Origin: Trichoderma breve
Lineage: Eukaryota; Ascomycota; Sordariomycetes; Hypocreales; Hypocreaceae
Length of the DNA: 64,000 nt
Direction: 5' to 3'
Assembly: GCF_028502605.1 (NCBI RefSeq)
Contig: NC_079233.1
Coordinates: 124,001 to 188,000, forward strand
This document shows positions 10,768 to 21,026 of the stretch, in pieces. The position numbers and the translations under genes were made by a program. Each line of letters begins with the position of its first letter. Within the stretch, counting starts at the first letter, position 1. The notes under the pieces were generated by a model. The model saw only the letters and a list, made by a program, of their open reading frames with translations, did no database searches and was not told the DNA's origin.

Positions 10768-12568
10768 CTAAGATGTCGTATTCTCAAAAGCACACAGCCA
10801 CTCATTGTCAAAGAAACTTGCGGTGATGGTAGTTTCGTCTGTAAGCTGCTGAGAGTCAATAGATGGAGTTGGTGATACTGTCGCCGATTGCAAAATGCTC
10901 TGTGCAATTCGCTTTAATTCCATCAAGATTTTCTTCGCGCGCGGCCAAGCGTCCTCGTACATTCTCAGCGTTGCCAACGAAATGCGGATCCGACTGCGAG
11001 CTGCTTCGGCCTCGTCTGCCTTGAGCGCCAATTTTGATGCCACTAGGTATGCGATGGTTGAACAAGCTATCATACAAATCACAAATGGCGACAGCTGTGC
11101 CGCTCTCATTGGTAGCAAAATTAAGCATTGAGTCTGCTTCCGGATTGCCTGGAACAATTTCTCAGAATGTACCCCGTGGGCAATCCTGGTATATCCAGAA
11201 TTCTGCTCCAATGGTGGCGGGGGCGGGCCACAACTAGAAATGTCTTCCGCTGGATCATATCTCAAGTTTGATAGGGGCCGGTGAATAAAGGCAAGAGATC
11301 TTTGGCAGGTCAGCAAAAGGCCACACACTCCGACTGAGGAGGTCATGACATACGTATACATCATCATGTGGGATTGAAACATGAGTTGATCCATTAAGCC
11401 CGGCGTCACAGTGAGCTCTCTTTTGTTTAGTGGTAGCATTAGGAACCAACTGATGACTCTCGCCTCCAAGTCGCCACACAAAATTTCTGCTTCAATGATG
11501 TCCTGGTACTGGGTAGAAGCAGTCAATGCGGCGATGAAGATTTGTGTGGCATCAATGAGATATGCAAAAGACGAAAAGGGTTTATCGTCCAACGCGAATT
11601 CGCGAGTGCGGTATTCGAGTAACGTGGCTGCCTGAAGAGGAATGTCCTATCACACGGCTTAACACAAAATCCCATGGATAAAGGGCCGCAAAACACTTTA
11701 CCATTTGTTCATAAGATCTATCTTCACACGGAAGGTCGACGTTGTGTCTTGATGTGATCATGGGTACAAAATCACGTCTTGTGACAGAAAAATTGGCATC
11801 TGTCAAGTATAACATCCACCAAGTACGTCTCCAGCTTTCCGCAAGAATGGGATCGCCATCAGCAACTATGTCGGCAAAGCTTTTCTCATGCATACCAATA
11901 AAACTTGCTTGTTGAATAGCGCGAGCCAATAATACTTCCGCACCAGATTTGTCGTCACACATGCTCTTAGCCATTGCTCGTAAGAGAGTGTTCTGCACAA
12001 CGAATCCATCTGTTTCAATGCTAGCGTCATTACCAGGAAACAATTCGGTTCTAATCGGAATGTGCCGATAGAAGGACCCAATATATTCCATTGTAGTGGT
12101 CAGCTGTTGAAGGGTCAGAGATGGAGGCCCAGCTCTAAGCCGAGTATCAAGACTCCGACGCGGCAACAGAAATGGATGACTTGAGTGGAAATACTCATAA
12201 TAAAGATCTAGGAGATGACTATCCACAGAAAGAATAGTAGATCCGCTAGCAGGTTCGATCACAGGTGCGGTGACGGAAAGCATAGAAGGCGATATGCATA
12301 GTTCAGGATTAGCTGACAAGTCATCTTCTTGAGACATTGATACCGATGGGCTGGGAAGAGTCGAAGAACTTGGATCCATGCGATGCAGTCTGCTTTTCCA
12401 TAAAGCTGGGTTCCGATACTTGGCACTCCTGCGGGATTCTGGATATGAACATGTTCTACCCAGTGACTGACAGCGTGCACAGGTTGGATGACTCGCGTCG
12501 CATTTCAGATGTTGGTTGCGACAGGGTAGACATGCTACGGAAACCCTAGGCTTCGCATAGCGCTCCAT
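10768..12568 (-). CDS. Zn(II)2Cys6 transcription factor
   Basis: Two exons, 12568-11702 and 11646-10768, with an in-frame intron GTAAAG...GATAG, encode 581 residues. The N-terminal zinc cluster has cysteines at 13, 16, 23, 30, 33 and 40 with canonical 2-6-6-2-6 spacing. A fungal-specific regulatory domain follows, including LLARAIQQASFIGMHEKSF and the diagnostic ESWRRTWWMLYLTDANFS segment. I start at the Met 12 residues before the first cysteine. An in-frame Met at 12661 would add 31 residues with no obvious domain. It is tandem with, and upstream of, the DHA1 exporter, a common regulator/pump pairing, so the exporter is its likeliest target (inference). Confidence 0.87.
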
Positions 12569-13190
12569 GGCGGTCAGCCCAGGCTCAATGGGTGTTTCTA
12601 TCTTGCACAGATCATAAAATACTTGTAAAGAGCGCCTTTGGGCATTCTGCGAAATACGCAAAGGGTGAAAAAGTCTTGGGAAGTGAAGGGCGTATGCAAA
12701 CAGAAGTGCTGGTATGACGCAGACGTTACGGGGAAACGTTATTCCAAGTTATGAATTCCAAGCTATGAAATCCCAGCTACGAAGCGTTCTATAACGGATC
12801 AAAGCTCCTAAGAAGAATACAGTATCAGATTATAATTTACACTGTATTTCCAACTCTAATTGAACTCAGGCTCGATTCAATGCCATTTGGCGTGATAATA
12901 TTTTCTTAGTCTTACTTGGGCAAATAAGATCCATTCAAATGGAGTCATAATTGAGAAACACTATGAATAGTTCATGATAAATAATTTTCACACACGAGGC
13001 AACAGAGTTATATTATCCCCGTTGGGAGATGCTATTATTCTGACATCAAAACGGTAACTGCAGAACATCTTCGAGCCTTCCACCGTGCGACCTCGTTTAC
13101 TTTATAAATCCACCACATGCGTTACATCATTATCTATGAACATGATATTAGGTTTAAGTTCATTTGGCAATCGGTCTCATCAAGCATACC
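12569..13190. other. Intergenic
   Basis: About 620 AT-rich bases between the regulator's start (reading leftwards) and the 3' end of the small secreted-peptide gene. No gene recognised. The left part should carry the regulator's promoter. Confidence 0.45.
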
Positions 13191-13367
13191 TTAGCAGCCA
13201 GGGAAGCAAAGTGTGGCGTCTCCAGAAACGCAGCACTCCTGACCGGCAACACATCCACATTGGCGTTTGTCGAAGACCATGCCATCACGCTCGAAGATTT
13301 CAGAAGGAGCTGCTGCAGCAGTCATCGCCAGAGCAAGGGTAACGGCAAGGGTGAAAAGGTTCTTCAT
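13191..13367 (-). CDS. Small secreted cysteine-rich peptide precursor with Kex2-like site
   Basis: An intact 58-codon frame on the minus strand. Residues 1-20 form a textbook signal peptide (MKNLFTLAVTLALAMTAAAA). A short acidic propeptide follows and ends in a Lys-Arg pair at residues 34-35, a Kex2-type cleavage site. The predicted mature peptide is 23 residues beginning Gln-Cys and contains six cysteines in the order C-x-C-x5-CC-x7-C-x3-C, ending on the last Cys. Six cysteines suggest three disulphides. The layout (signal, propeptide, KR, Cys-rich core) is that of secreted effector-like or antimicrobial-like peptides and also of some fungal RiPP precursors. There is one core only. A UstYa-type oxidase gene starts about 1 kb away in divergent orientation. 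Function unknown. Confidence 0.75.
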   Translation of the reverse strand: MKNLFTLAVTLALAMTAAAAPSEIFERDGMVFDKRQCGCVAGQECCVSGDATLCFPGC

Positions 13368-14348
13368 TTTGAGGGTGGTCGAAGTAAATTGTCGGTAGAT
13401 TGCTTGTGATATCGCAATGTTTTAGGAGATGGAAGGTGGAAGAAACTATTTGTCGGTGGTGGCGTGAATTCTCAATTTTGAGCTCAGAGAGGAGACATGT
13501 CCTCATATTTATATCCTCATGTTTCATGAAACTAATCAATCCACGGAGCTCGGGAATTGGTTATCTTCATGAGATATTTACCGGTAAGCAATTACCATTG
13601 CTATCAACATGAAGTTTACTGCTGGAGTGCACATTCATGATTCTCACTGTTCACATAAAAATATCCCACCAATCAAGTCCAAGATTGGTTTACGATTCCT
13701 GAGACAGTCTAGCATTTATGTGAGTTAGTACCTCGCATATCTTGCTCGATTGTCACTAGTCATATGAGAAGCACATCAAAGATCAAGATCATAGACATCA
13801 ATAACTCACCAGGGGTTTTACTAATAAGATATTGTACACACCCAAAGCAGAACACATTTACAGCCTAAAATAAGATTGATCTGCTGTTTGATGCGGGGTA
13901 CATACTTGAGTACTTCGTCCTTTCGTTTTTCCATGAATAAGGGATTGATTTCCAGGGATACGAGATCCTGATTTGGAAATGTCGAGTAAGCTGACGATGT
14001 AGTCGCTACGCAGCTTCCTAATTCGTTCAAGGACATGAAGCAGGATTCACTGCCATGCTTGACAAAGGCACTCGAGGTCTTCATTTGCCCTGGTTGAAAT
14101 ATATTATAATCCCTTCGGCTTCGATAACTTGTTGATATCCTTGCATGAGTCTCCGCTATATTTGCTAATGGTGGGCTAACCTTGTAATACATGATGAAGT
14201 AACTCGGTCCGTCGGCATTTTATGGTTATCAATCCTCATTAAAATACACCTACGACCCTGGCTCCCTAAGCCCTCCTGCAAACATATCTCCTACACATCC
14301 TCCTCACCATACGTCCACAAATGGGGTATCATCTTCGTTCTTTTAAAC
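13368..14348. other. Divergent intergenic region between secreted peptide and UstYa-type gene
   Basis: Nearly 1 kb. The first 200 bases contain the peptide gene's promoter. Between about 14190 and 13830 the minus strand has coding-like pieces in two frames, including QGYQQVIEAEG and LERIRKLRSDYIVSLLDIS, broken by stops. This may be an eroded gene or one whose splicing I could not resolve. I cannot name its family. Confidence 0.4.
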
Positions 14349-15316
14349 ATGTTCACATGGTCTAGAGGATTGTACAAGCCGCTCCAAGATGATGATGGAA
14401 GCGAAGACTCTGGCTCGTACAAAGCACCAAGTTCAAGATTTTGGCCTATTTGCTCTGCAATTTTACTGAGCATTTGTCTATTCTTATTATTTTTGCTGCA
14501 GCAGAAATCCTCCTGTGTGGGTAATACCGACGTACAGTCTGTTTCATCCAAAACGGATTTCGGTATGCTTACTCCAATCCCTTCATGGTTTAAAATAGAG
14601 TCCCTTACCTGTAGTAGAGCCGGCGATTCCAGACATACAATATCACCAAGTACAATTTGGAGGGATAGTATTGGATGAAGGCACATTTAAAATCACGGGT
14701 GGCGCTGCCACTCGCCCTTATGTAGGAACCTCATATCACGAAATAGACGAGGCGTGGAATGAGATATTAGAAAGTAAGTTGACATGACCCCTATTGTCCC
14801 AGGTTGTGTTCAAATCAAGTAACAGATTGAAGAAAGATGGTTTAACCTCACAGCCGAGGAAAAACAAAAGGCTTTCGGCGAGAAAGCTGAAGAGTATCTC
14901 GATTTTGTGCAGTAAGTATTCAGCAATTCAATGGCTCGGCGGTGATTAAATTTTCATAGACTCGATACCTTTCATCTGCTACATTGTATAAACCACCTTA
15001 GAAAAGTCATCGATGCAGACTTCTACTATCCGAAAGGGCTCCCTCCTCTCCGCGTCCACACTGGTACGACTCTGAACATGGAAAGAAGCTTCGTGCATTG
15101 CTAATTTTTTTTTTAGACCACTGTCTCGATGTCCTTCGAGAATCCGTGCAATGCCATGGCGACCTCACCCCGATTCCATACCGGCCAGACAAGAAGACTT
15201 CGTATTATTATAGCGACTCAATCCAGGTCCATACTTGTCGCAATTTTGACACGCTGCGAAGTTGGTTAGCAAACAAGCGGGAGTCGTTTTCAATCGATCC
15301 TTTCAAGCTTGAATAG
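14349..15316 (+). CDS. UstYa-family oxidase (DUF3328)
   Basis: Five exons (14349-14562, 14615-14773, 14833-14911, 14960-15063, 15117-15316) splice in frame to 251 residues. The N-terminus is cytosolic, followed by one membrane anchor (about residues 31-50). The family is fixed by YVGTSYHEIDEAWNEIL and by the two HxxHC motifs: HLLHC at 156-160 and HTDHC at 184-188. UstYa-type proteins act in ustiloxin, cyclochlorotine and related pathways, where they catalyse oxidative cyclisation or hydroxylation/halogenation of peptides. Both motifs are intact, so activity is plausible. The acceptor before exon 3 (TTGAAG) was picked because CAG six bases earlier breaks the frame. Neighbours are the secreted Cys-rich peptide on the left and an FAD monooxygenase on the right. 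Confidence 0.87.
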
Positions 15317-15735
15317 ATGTGACTTTAAGACATAGTCACCAACATCATAGGCAAGCGGTCCGAGCCCACATTAGGTGACATGGTCGATATTCTCCCAAGA
15401 GGCCTGAGCAATCCTCCAAATCTTACTCTGTACAATATTTGCGCTATATCCATTTAGCCCCCACGCCAGGCGACAGGCCGGGCGACTTCCGGGGAAGCAA
15501 AACAGATGCATCTTCCCCGCACGAGATTGCGGGGAGAAGCGTGCTCGGGGAGTTAAACAACTCAGCCGGTTGGCCCCGGCCCGGGGGAGGAGGGCGGGTA
15601 GCAGACGATAGTTTACCACAAGGCTCCTTGTAAATTGCTGAATTACGAGGGCGCCAAGAAATAAATAATGCCGATACCAAAGGAACGAAAACGCTTCAAT
15701 ACTGCTATTGTAGAGTAACCATAATTCGTCCAAAC
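15317..15735. other. Promoter region of the FAD monooxygenase, with a GC-rich island
   Basis: Bases 15450-15600 are clearly more GC-rich than the surroundings and carry several CGGGG/CCCCG elements. Two of these motifs recur upstream of the decarboxylase at 24 kb. No gene is present. Confidence 0.5.
15488..15557 (+). promoter_or_regulatory. Candidate cis-elements shared with the decarboxylase promoter
   Basis: GGGGAAGCAAA at 15492-15502 and CTCGGGGAGTTAAA at 15544-15557 lie 180-245 bases before the monooxygenase ATG. Both occur identically in the 24.35-24.51 kb promoter of the decarboxylase-like gene. Co-regulation is inferred. No binding protein is known from the sequence. Confidence 0.45.
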
Positions 15736-17270
15736 ATGCCAAGCCAAAAGCTCCCGTTCCATATCGCCATTGTTGGCGGCGGCATTGGCGGCCTTTGCGC
15801 TGCTCTGTCCATTCACCACCACTGTCCCAAAGATGGAAGTGTCATCATCGATGTATACGAGCAAGCACCAGAGTACAAGGAAATTGGGGCTGGTTTGGGC
15901 ATTGGGGTAAATGCTGCCAAGCTTCTTCACCGCATCGGGGTGGGGGAAGACCTCAATAAAATCTCTGGTCATCGAAATGGCATCTGGATTTCTTTCCGGC
16001 GATACGACACTGGCAGCGAGATTGTTACTGTTCCAGTTGACGACCGGCAAGAGATTAGACAAAGCCCTGTTCATCGAGCTGAGTTCTTGTCGCTTTTGTT
16101 TGACCACGTGAAGCAACGGAACGCGGCTACTCTTCACATCAATAAGAAGTGCATCGAGCTCAAGGTAGGTGTTATAACACTCCATTGAACACAAGAAGAC
16201 AACAGTCTAACAACTTTTAGGACCAAGGAAACTTTGTCGAGCTATGTTTTGCCGATGGGACGACCACAACAGCGGATTTGGCAGTTGGATGTGATGGAAT
16301 CCATTCCAATATTCGCTCTCAGTTTCGCTCTGACAACCCGAAATACAGTGGCCGTATGTGCTATCGTGGTCTAGTCCCAATCAAGGATCTCGAATCGTGG
16401 TGGCCATTCGATTCATACTCTGTGAGCTGGTTGGGTCCAGACAAGCACTTTCTGGCCTTTCCTATCAGCAAAAATACGTTGTTGAACATTGTGGCTTTCG
16501 TCTACTCTGACGACGACCGCACCAAGGAGAGCTGGACCGCTACAGGCCACAGAAGCGAAGTTCAGAGAGAGTTTGAATCTTTCGATACCACTGTTCGTAA
16601 GACTATATCGTTTATGAACGAGAATCCTTCAAAGTGGATTTTGAACGACCGCGAGCTTTTAGATCAGTGGGTATACGGAGATGGCAAAATAGTGTTAATG
16701 GGAGACGCAGCGCACGCAGTAAGTCCACAGCATACATGTACCGTGTTATTTGGGCACCAACTGACATTTAATGATTTTAGATGCTTCCACATCAAGGTGA
16801 GGATAGAAAGCTTTTCTCATGGTTTACTAAACAATGCATCTTTCGACTAACATATCATAGGAGCCGGAGCCGGTCAAGCCATCGAGGATGGATACATCCT
16901 TGGGAGATCCATTGCGGATTACCTTGCCGCGTCTCCTGATAGAGACACTCACGCACTTCAAAAATGGATGCAACTTTACCAAGACGTCCGCCTTCCTCGC
17001 GCCCAGAAGGCTCAGGCAACTGCTCGGCAAGCTGGAGAAGTCTATGAGATGCAGACAGCAGAGATGAAGGGCAAAAACTACGAAGACTGTCTACCACTTG
17101 TGCGCGACAGCTTGAAGGATCGTATGCAGTGGATATGGACCGGAGACATTGAAGCTGAATATGCAGCGAAGAAGCAGCTTCTAGAGGATGAAGACAACAG
17201 GGAAAGCTATAAAGACACCAAGATGATAAACTCTCTAACGGAGCGTGCCGTGTTGGTTGGGCAAGAATAA
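15736..17270 (+). CDS. FAD-dependent monooxygenase, salicylate-hydroxylase-like
   Basis: Four exons (15736-16164, 16221-16718, a 16-base micro-exon 16781-16796, 16861-17270) give 450 residues, the usual length for this group. It has the N-terminal Rossmann motif GGGIGG (14-19), the middle DG motif in LAVGCDGIHSNIR, and the GD motif GDAAHAMLPHQGAGAGQ, which only forms if the micro-exon is included. The tail RAQKAQATARQAGEVYEMQ is typical of fungal salicylate-hydroxylase-like enzymes. The expected reaction is NADH- and O2-dependent hydroxylation of an aromatic acid, giving catechol if the substrate is salicylate. The decarboxylase at 22.9-24.2 kb would fit the same pathway. Substrate assignment is inference. 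Association with the adjacent UstYa gene is the alternative. Confidence 0.87.
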
Positions 17271-18082
17271 CATTGTTTCTGGGTAGATACATAAAGACGG
17301 GTCAGTGTGTAATATGTAGCTAAAGTAAAGTATTAGTTATAGTCGTATCATGTACAGAATTGAATCTGATGGACATTGCTCATATCTCATCTCAACCACT
17401 AATGGCTGTAAATGCACCAGGATCGTTGAAACTCGTGAAACTCCCCAGTGGAATGGACCTTACAGCAGCATGGACGTGCTGGTATGCCGTCCTCGTAATC
17501 TCCCCGCTGTGGCGCTTGCTGCTGATTATACCGCCATGGATAGATCTGAATAGCTTTTCAGCTAGTTGGATTAGGCTTTAAGCTAGCTGAGCAATCTGAA
17601 TTGCTGTATGACAGCTCAGCACCTCCGCTATCTCCCATTTCGTTGAGAGACGGACAGATGGGCGCCGACTTGAGCCGACTGGGAGACTCTAGACCTGGCA
17701 CTAGTAATGGCGTCAACAGGCGTATTACCTCCTCTCAATGCCCCGGATATGCACCCCAGATGAATATTCCATCCAGCTGGGGGTGGCTACTCTGGGGGTG
17801 GCAATTTGGAGTAAGCACCGTCACTGTAGACGAACCGTTGTGCTTAGGTCCCTCGCTGTCTCGGACTGCCCAAAATTCGATCCCTATTCTGTCCCCGATA
17901 TCGTTTTACAGCACTAGCTCACTACAAACCAGCACCATAAGCTGTTTTCACAGGTGCTACTGGCAGCTTGAGCGCCGAGGTTCGCGACGGTTTCAACATC
18001 CTGAGCACCGCCTTTCACTGTGAGCGCACGAGAATTCGTCGCAAGCTTGCGTCTGCCTTCATTCACATCTCAGCACAATACA
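17271..18082. other. Intergenic, upstream of regulator
   Basis: About 810 bases. Overlapping plus-strand open frames have no domain. A short repeat of CTGGGGGTGGC is visible near 17779-17801. The right part should be the promoter of the following regulator. Confidence 0.45.
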
Positions 18083-20369
18083 ATGGAAAGTCCTTCAACT
18101 ACACAATCGACAACACAAGTCGACGTCGCGTCCGACCGCAAGGACGGGCCCAGGAAGCGTCGACGAGCGACGGTGGCCTGCCGTAGCTGCCGGCAGCGGA
18201 AGACAAAATGCGATCACATTGTCCCAGCGCAGGCATCTGACGAGATGCTCCGGGGCATGACCAAATCGGCGCAAGTGTACGATTTGAACTCATTTACTGC
18301 TTGTCCTCCCAGTTCAGAAAATGACTGACTTGACTCCAGGTATATCCGATCCCTGGAACGGCGTGTACGCAACTTTGAAGATATTCAACGAGACGCAAAA
18401 AAGTATCACCACAATCAGCAAATGCAACAACAGCCAGCACCTACTGTTCAGACTATATCCCCTGTACCATCGACCAGTCAGTATGAGGCGACAAAAATGC
18501 CGCCAATTCAGCGACCTGTTCGGCCAACCGGGTGGTCAGCCAGTCACTCTCAGCAGCAGCAGCCTCAGCATCAAAACATTCTTCCAACCACTCCAGATAT
18601 ATTCCTCAGTGGAAAAGCTGGCGAATCTTTTACCCAGCTAATACTCAATGCTATGAACAATCCGTCTGTTAAGCTCGACGCCCAGTCCTTTTCCTCTCCC
18701 CGAGATGGCTCCGTCGATGTGAGAGGCTCAGATAACCTCTTTTCTCCACCTGCCAATGTCCGGGAATTGCTCCAGATATACTTCGACTTCCACCATGAGC
18801 TTACCCCGATATTCCACGTTCCCTCTATTATGGCGCAATTTGAACAGGTTCTCAGCAATCGTGTTTCTTCTGCAAACAGCGATCATGTTTATATCCTGGC
18901 CATCCTCAACATGATCTGTGCGCTGGCCGAGGCTCATAGTCGACAGAATCATGGAGATTCCGATATCACCTCTCGCAAATACTACAATACGGCAATGCAG
19001 CTCATGCAGCCTAATCTCTTGTCAGACTGGAAGATCGAAAAGGTCCAGGCTCTGCTCCTCGGTGCCCGCTACCTTCAGAGCTCTAGCTATAGCGACGAAT
19101 GTTGGACGGTATTGGGACTTGCGATCCGTATAGCCTATGATCTAGAGCTACACCGGCCACCCGACCCTGACCAATTTGATTGCATAGATCAAGAAGTTCG
19201 TAAACGCGTATGGTACGCGTGCTTCGGCTTGGATAAATTACTGAGCATGATATACGGCCGTCCTGCTGCGACCTCCACGGCTACATTCACAACCCCTCCT
19301 CCAGAGGATCTAGATGACGATTGCATTCGGCCAAACAGGCTATTATTTCCCTCTGTTCACACCACTTCAAGCATGTCATTCTTTTTACAAGTCTCCAAAC
19401 TATACCGCCTTTTGGAAGCTATAACAATGCTGGGTGACCAACCGGCATTGGCAGACTTGGTCAGATTGGACGAAGAATTTGAGACTTGGCAAGCCGAAGT
19501 GCCTGTTAGGCTCCGGATTCGGGAAGCTTCTCTACGTGGAGATGAGGCAGCCTTAATTCTTGCGCTCCGTGCCAACATGGTGTGCATCTTGATGCATAGA
19601 CAGTCGTTGGTGTCAGGTCTTAGTGCGTTGTCGTCAGTATCCAGTTCTTCAATACCATCTACCAAAGGATGGGAAGGCGGCCGACTACGAACCAGCATGC
19701 TACAACGGAGTCGACAGATCTGTGTGAGTACAGCCGAGGAAACAATTCGATTGGTGGCCGAACGACATGAACAGACCAAAAGTGCAATGGGACCAAGTTG
19801 GTTCAACTTGTATTATCGTAGGTTGATTTCGATTGCCCGTGAGAAACGACCCTAGCTTACAGAGTTATCTAGTGTTCACTTCCATTCTCATCATCGTATC
19901 TCATGTCGTTGACCCGGATTTTCAAGATGACCGGAGTGCTTTGATGCATCTCGACCAAGCGGTTAATATGATTCGGCAAATGTCTGTCAACCATCTCTGT
20001 GCACAGAGAGCTTATGCATTTCTGCAGCAATTGCTTGGAGTGCTAGATAGAACTATGCCAGAAGACAGACGGAGGTCACTTGAACGATATAGCACGCCTC
20101 CAACCGTCATGACAGGAAGCAATCGGGGGGCAGCAGAGACTACAATCTACAGTAACTGCACAACAATGACAGCAGATGAGGCCATGGAAGATGGCGGTGT
20201 CGACCTGTGGTCTCTCTGGGACACCACACAGGATCTTACAATGGATCTGGGCTCTCAACTAGAGCTCCATTCATCTCTAGGTTCGGCCACGTGGTCGTGG
20301 GGTGTGGAGAATCCCGGTGCTGAGTCGCTGATGCAATCTCCAACGGCTCTTAGCGGAATCCCCGGATGA
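18083..20369 (+). CDS. Fungal-specific transcription factor with degenerate zinc cluster
   Basis: Proposed exons are 18083-18276, 18340-19821 and 19856-20369 (729 residues). The start gives RKRRRATVACRSCRQRKTKCD, the first half of a Zn(II)2Cys6 cluster. At the positions expected for Cys4 and Cys5, however, the frame has Gln and Asp (VPAQASD), and no suitable Cys6 follows. The next exon starts YIRSLERRVRNFEDI, a linker/coiled coil typical of these regulators, and a full middle homology region follows with AIRIAYDLELHRPP and VRKRVWYACFGLDKLLSMIYGRP. The second junction is weak: the only frame-keeping intron I find is 34 bases with a GTTGAT donor, while the better-looking 45-base intron (GTAGGT...ACAG) shifts the frame. 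It lies between the monooxygenase and the transporter, as expected for a pathway regulator. Confidence 0.7.
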
Positions 20370-21026
20370 CTATATTCGTTGAGTAGATGATGGGAATTAG
20401 AGCTTCACACTGGCACAACGGCCTTGTATTTCTTCGGTCCGGGATAACATGAGAAGTATACTACTTAGTCACCGTAAATTCTTTCATGCCATACGATGTG
20501 ATGTGTATATACGAGGTAATTGTAGCCTACTGTGTTGCCAATGGCTGTAGAACAGCATACCTACATACGCAGAATAGCATCCATCTATATCAGCTACGCG
20601 AGGCATCTCCGCGTCAACTGCCCCGGCTGGTGAACCCCAGACCGAGCTCTTCTCTACCGCTGTTTTAGTGACATTCTACCCCACAGTTCGCTATCCGCTA
20701 GTTGAGAAACTACTGCTGCATAGCCTCTCGTTCAGGCATTATCTGCCGTAGATTGGTGGCGTCTAAGAGTGTGGGGGATACATCTAAACTCCCCCCGAAA
20801 TGCCGTCCGCCATCACGACCAACATACCGTTTCATCACAAGACCAAGCGCGCTGCAGATGATAAATACCACACGCAGCAACGTTGCATAAAGACAGATTT
20901 CATGAAGAGATTGGCCAGACTTAGTTCTCGATGATGCATAATCGGATTTTTTACCACTCTTCATTTTCTTCAACCCACTTCAAGACACTTTCGATTTCCA
21001 CTCTGTGATTTCTTACCCGGATCACA
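20370..21026. other. Promoter region of MFS transporter
   Basis: About 650 bases between the regulator's stop and the MFS start. Short open frames in both directions lack features. No repeat is evident. Confidence 0.45.

Noticed and set aside
15444..15680. Overlapping open frames on both strands in the GC-rich island before the monooxygenase
   Set aside because: They arise from high GC content with few stop codons, and there is no domain. Promoter function explains the region better.
18277..18339. Alternative reading in which the regulator's zinc cluster is completed in another frame (CSGA.PNRRKC)
   Set aside because: That frame contains a stop between the cysteines, and the in-frame GTACGA donor gives a continuous protein without it.
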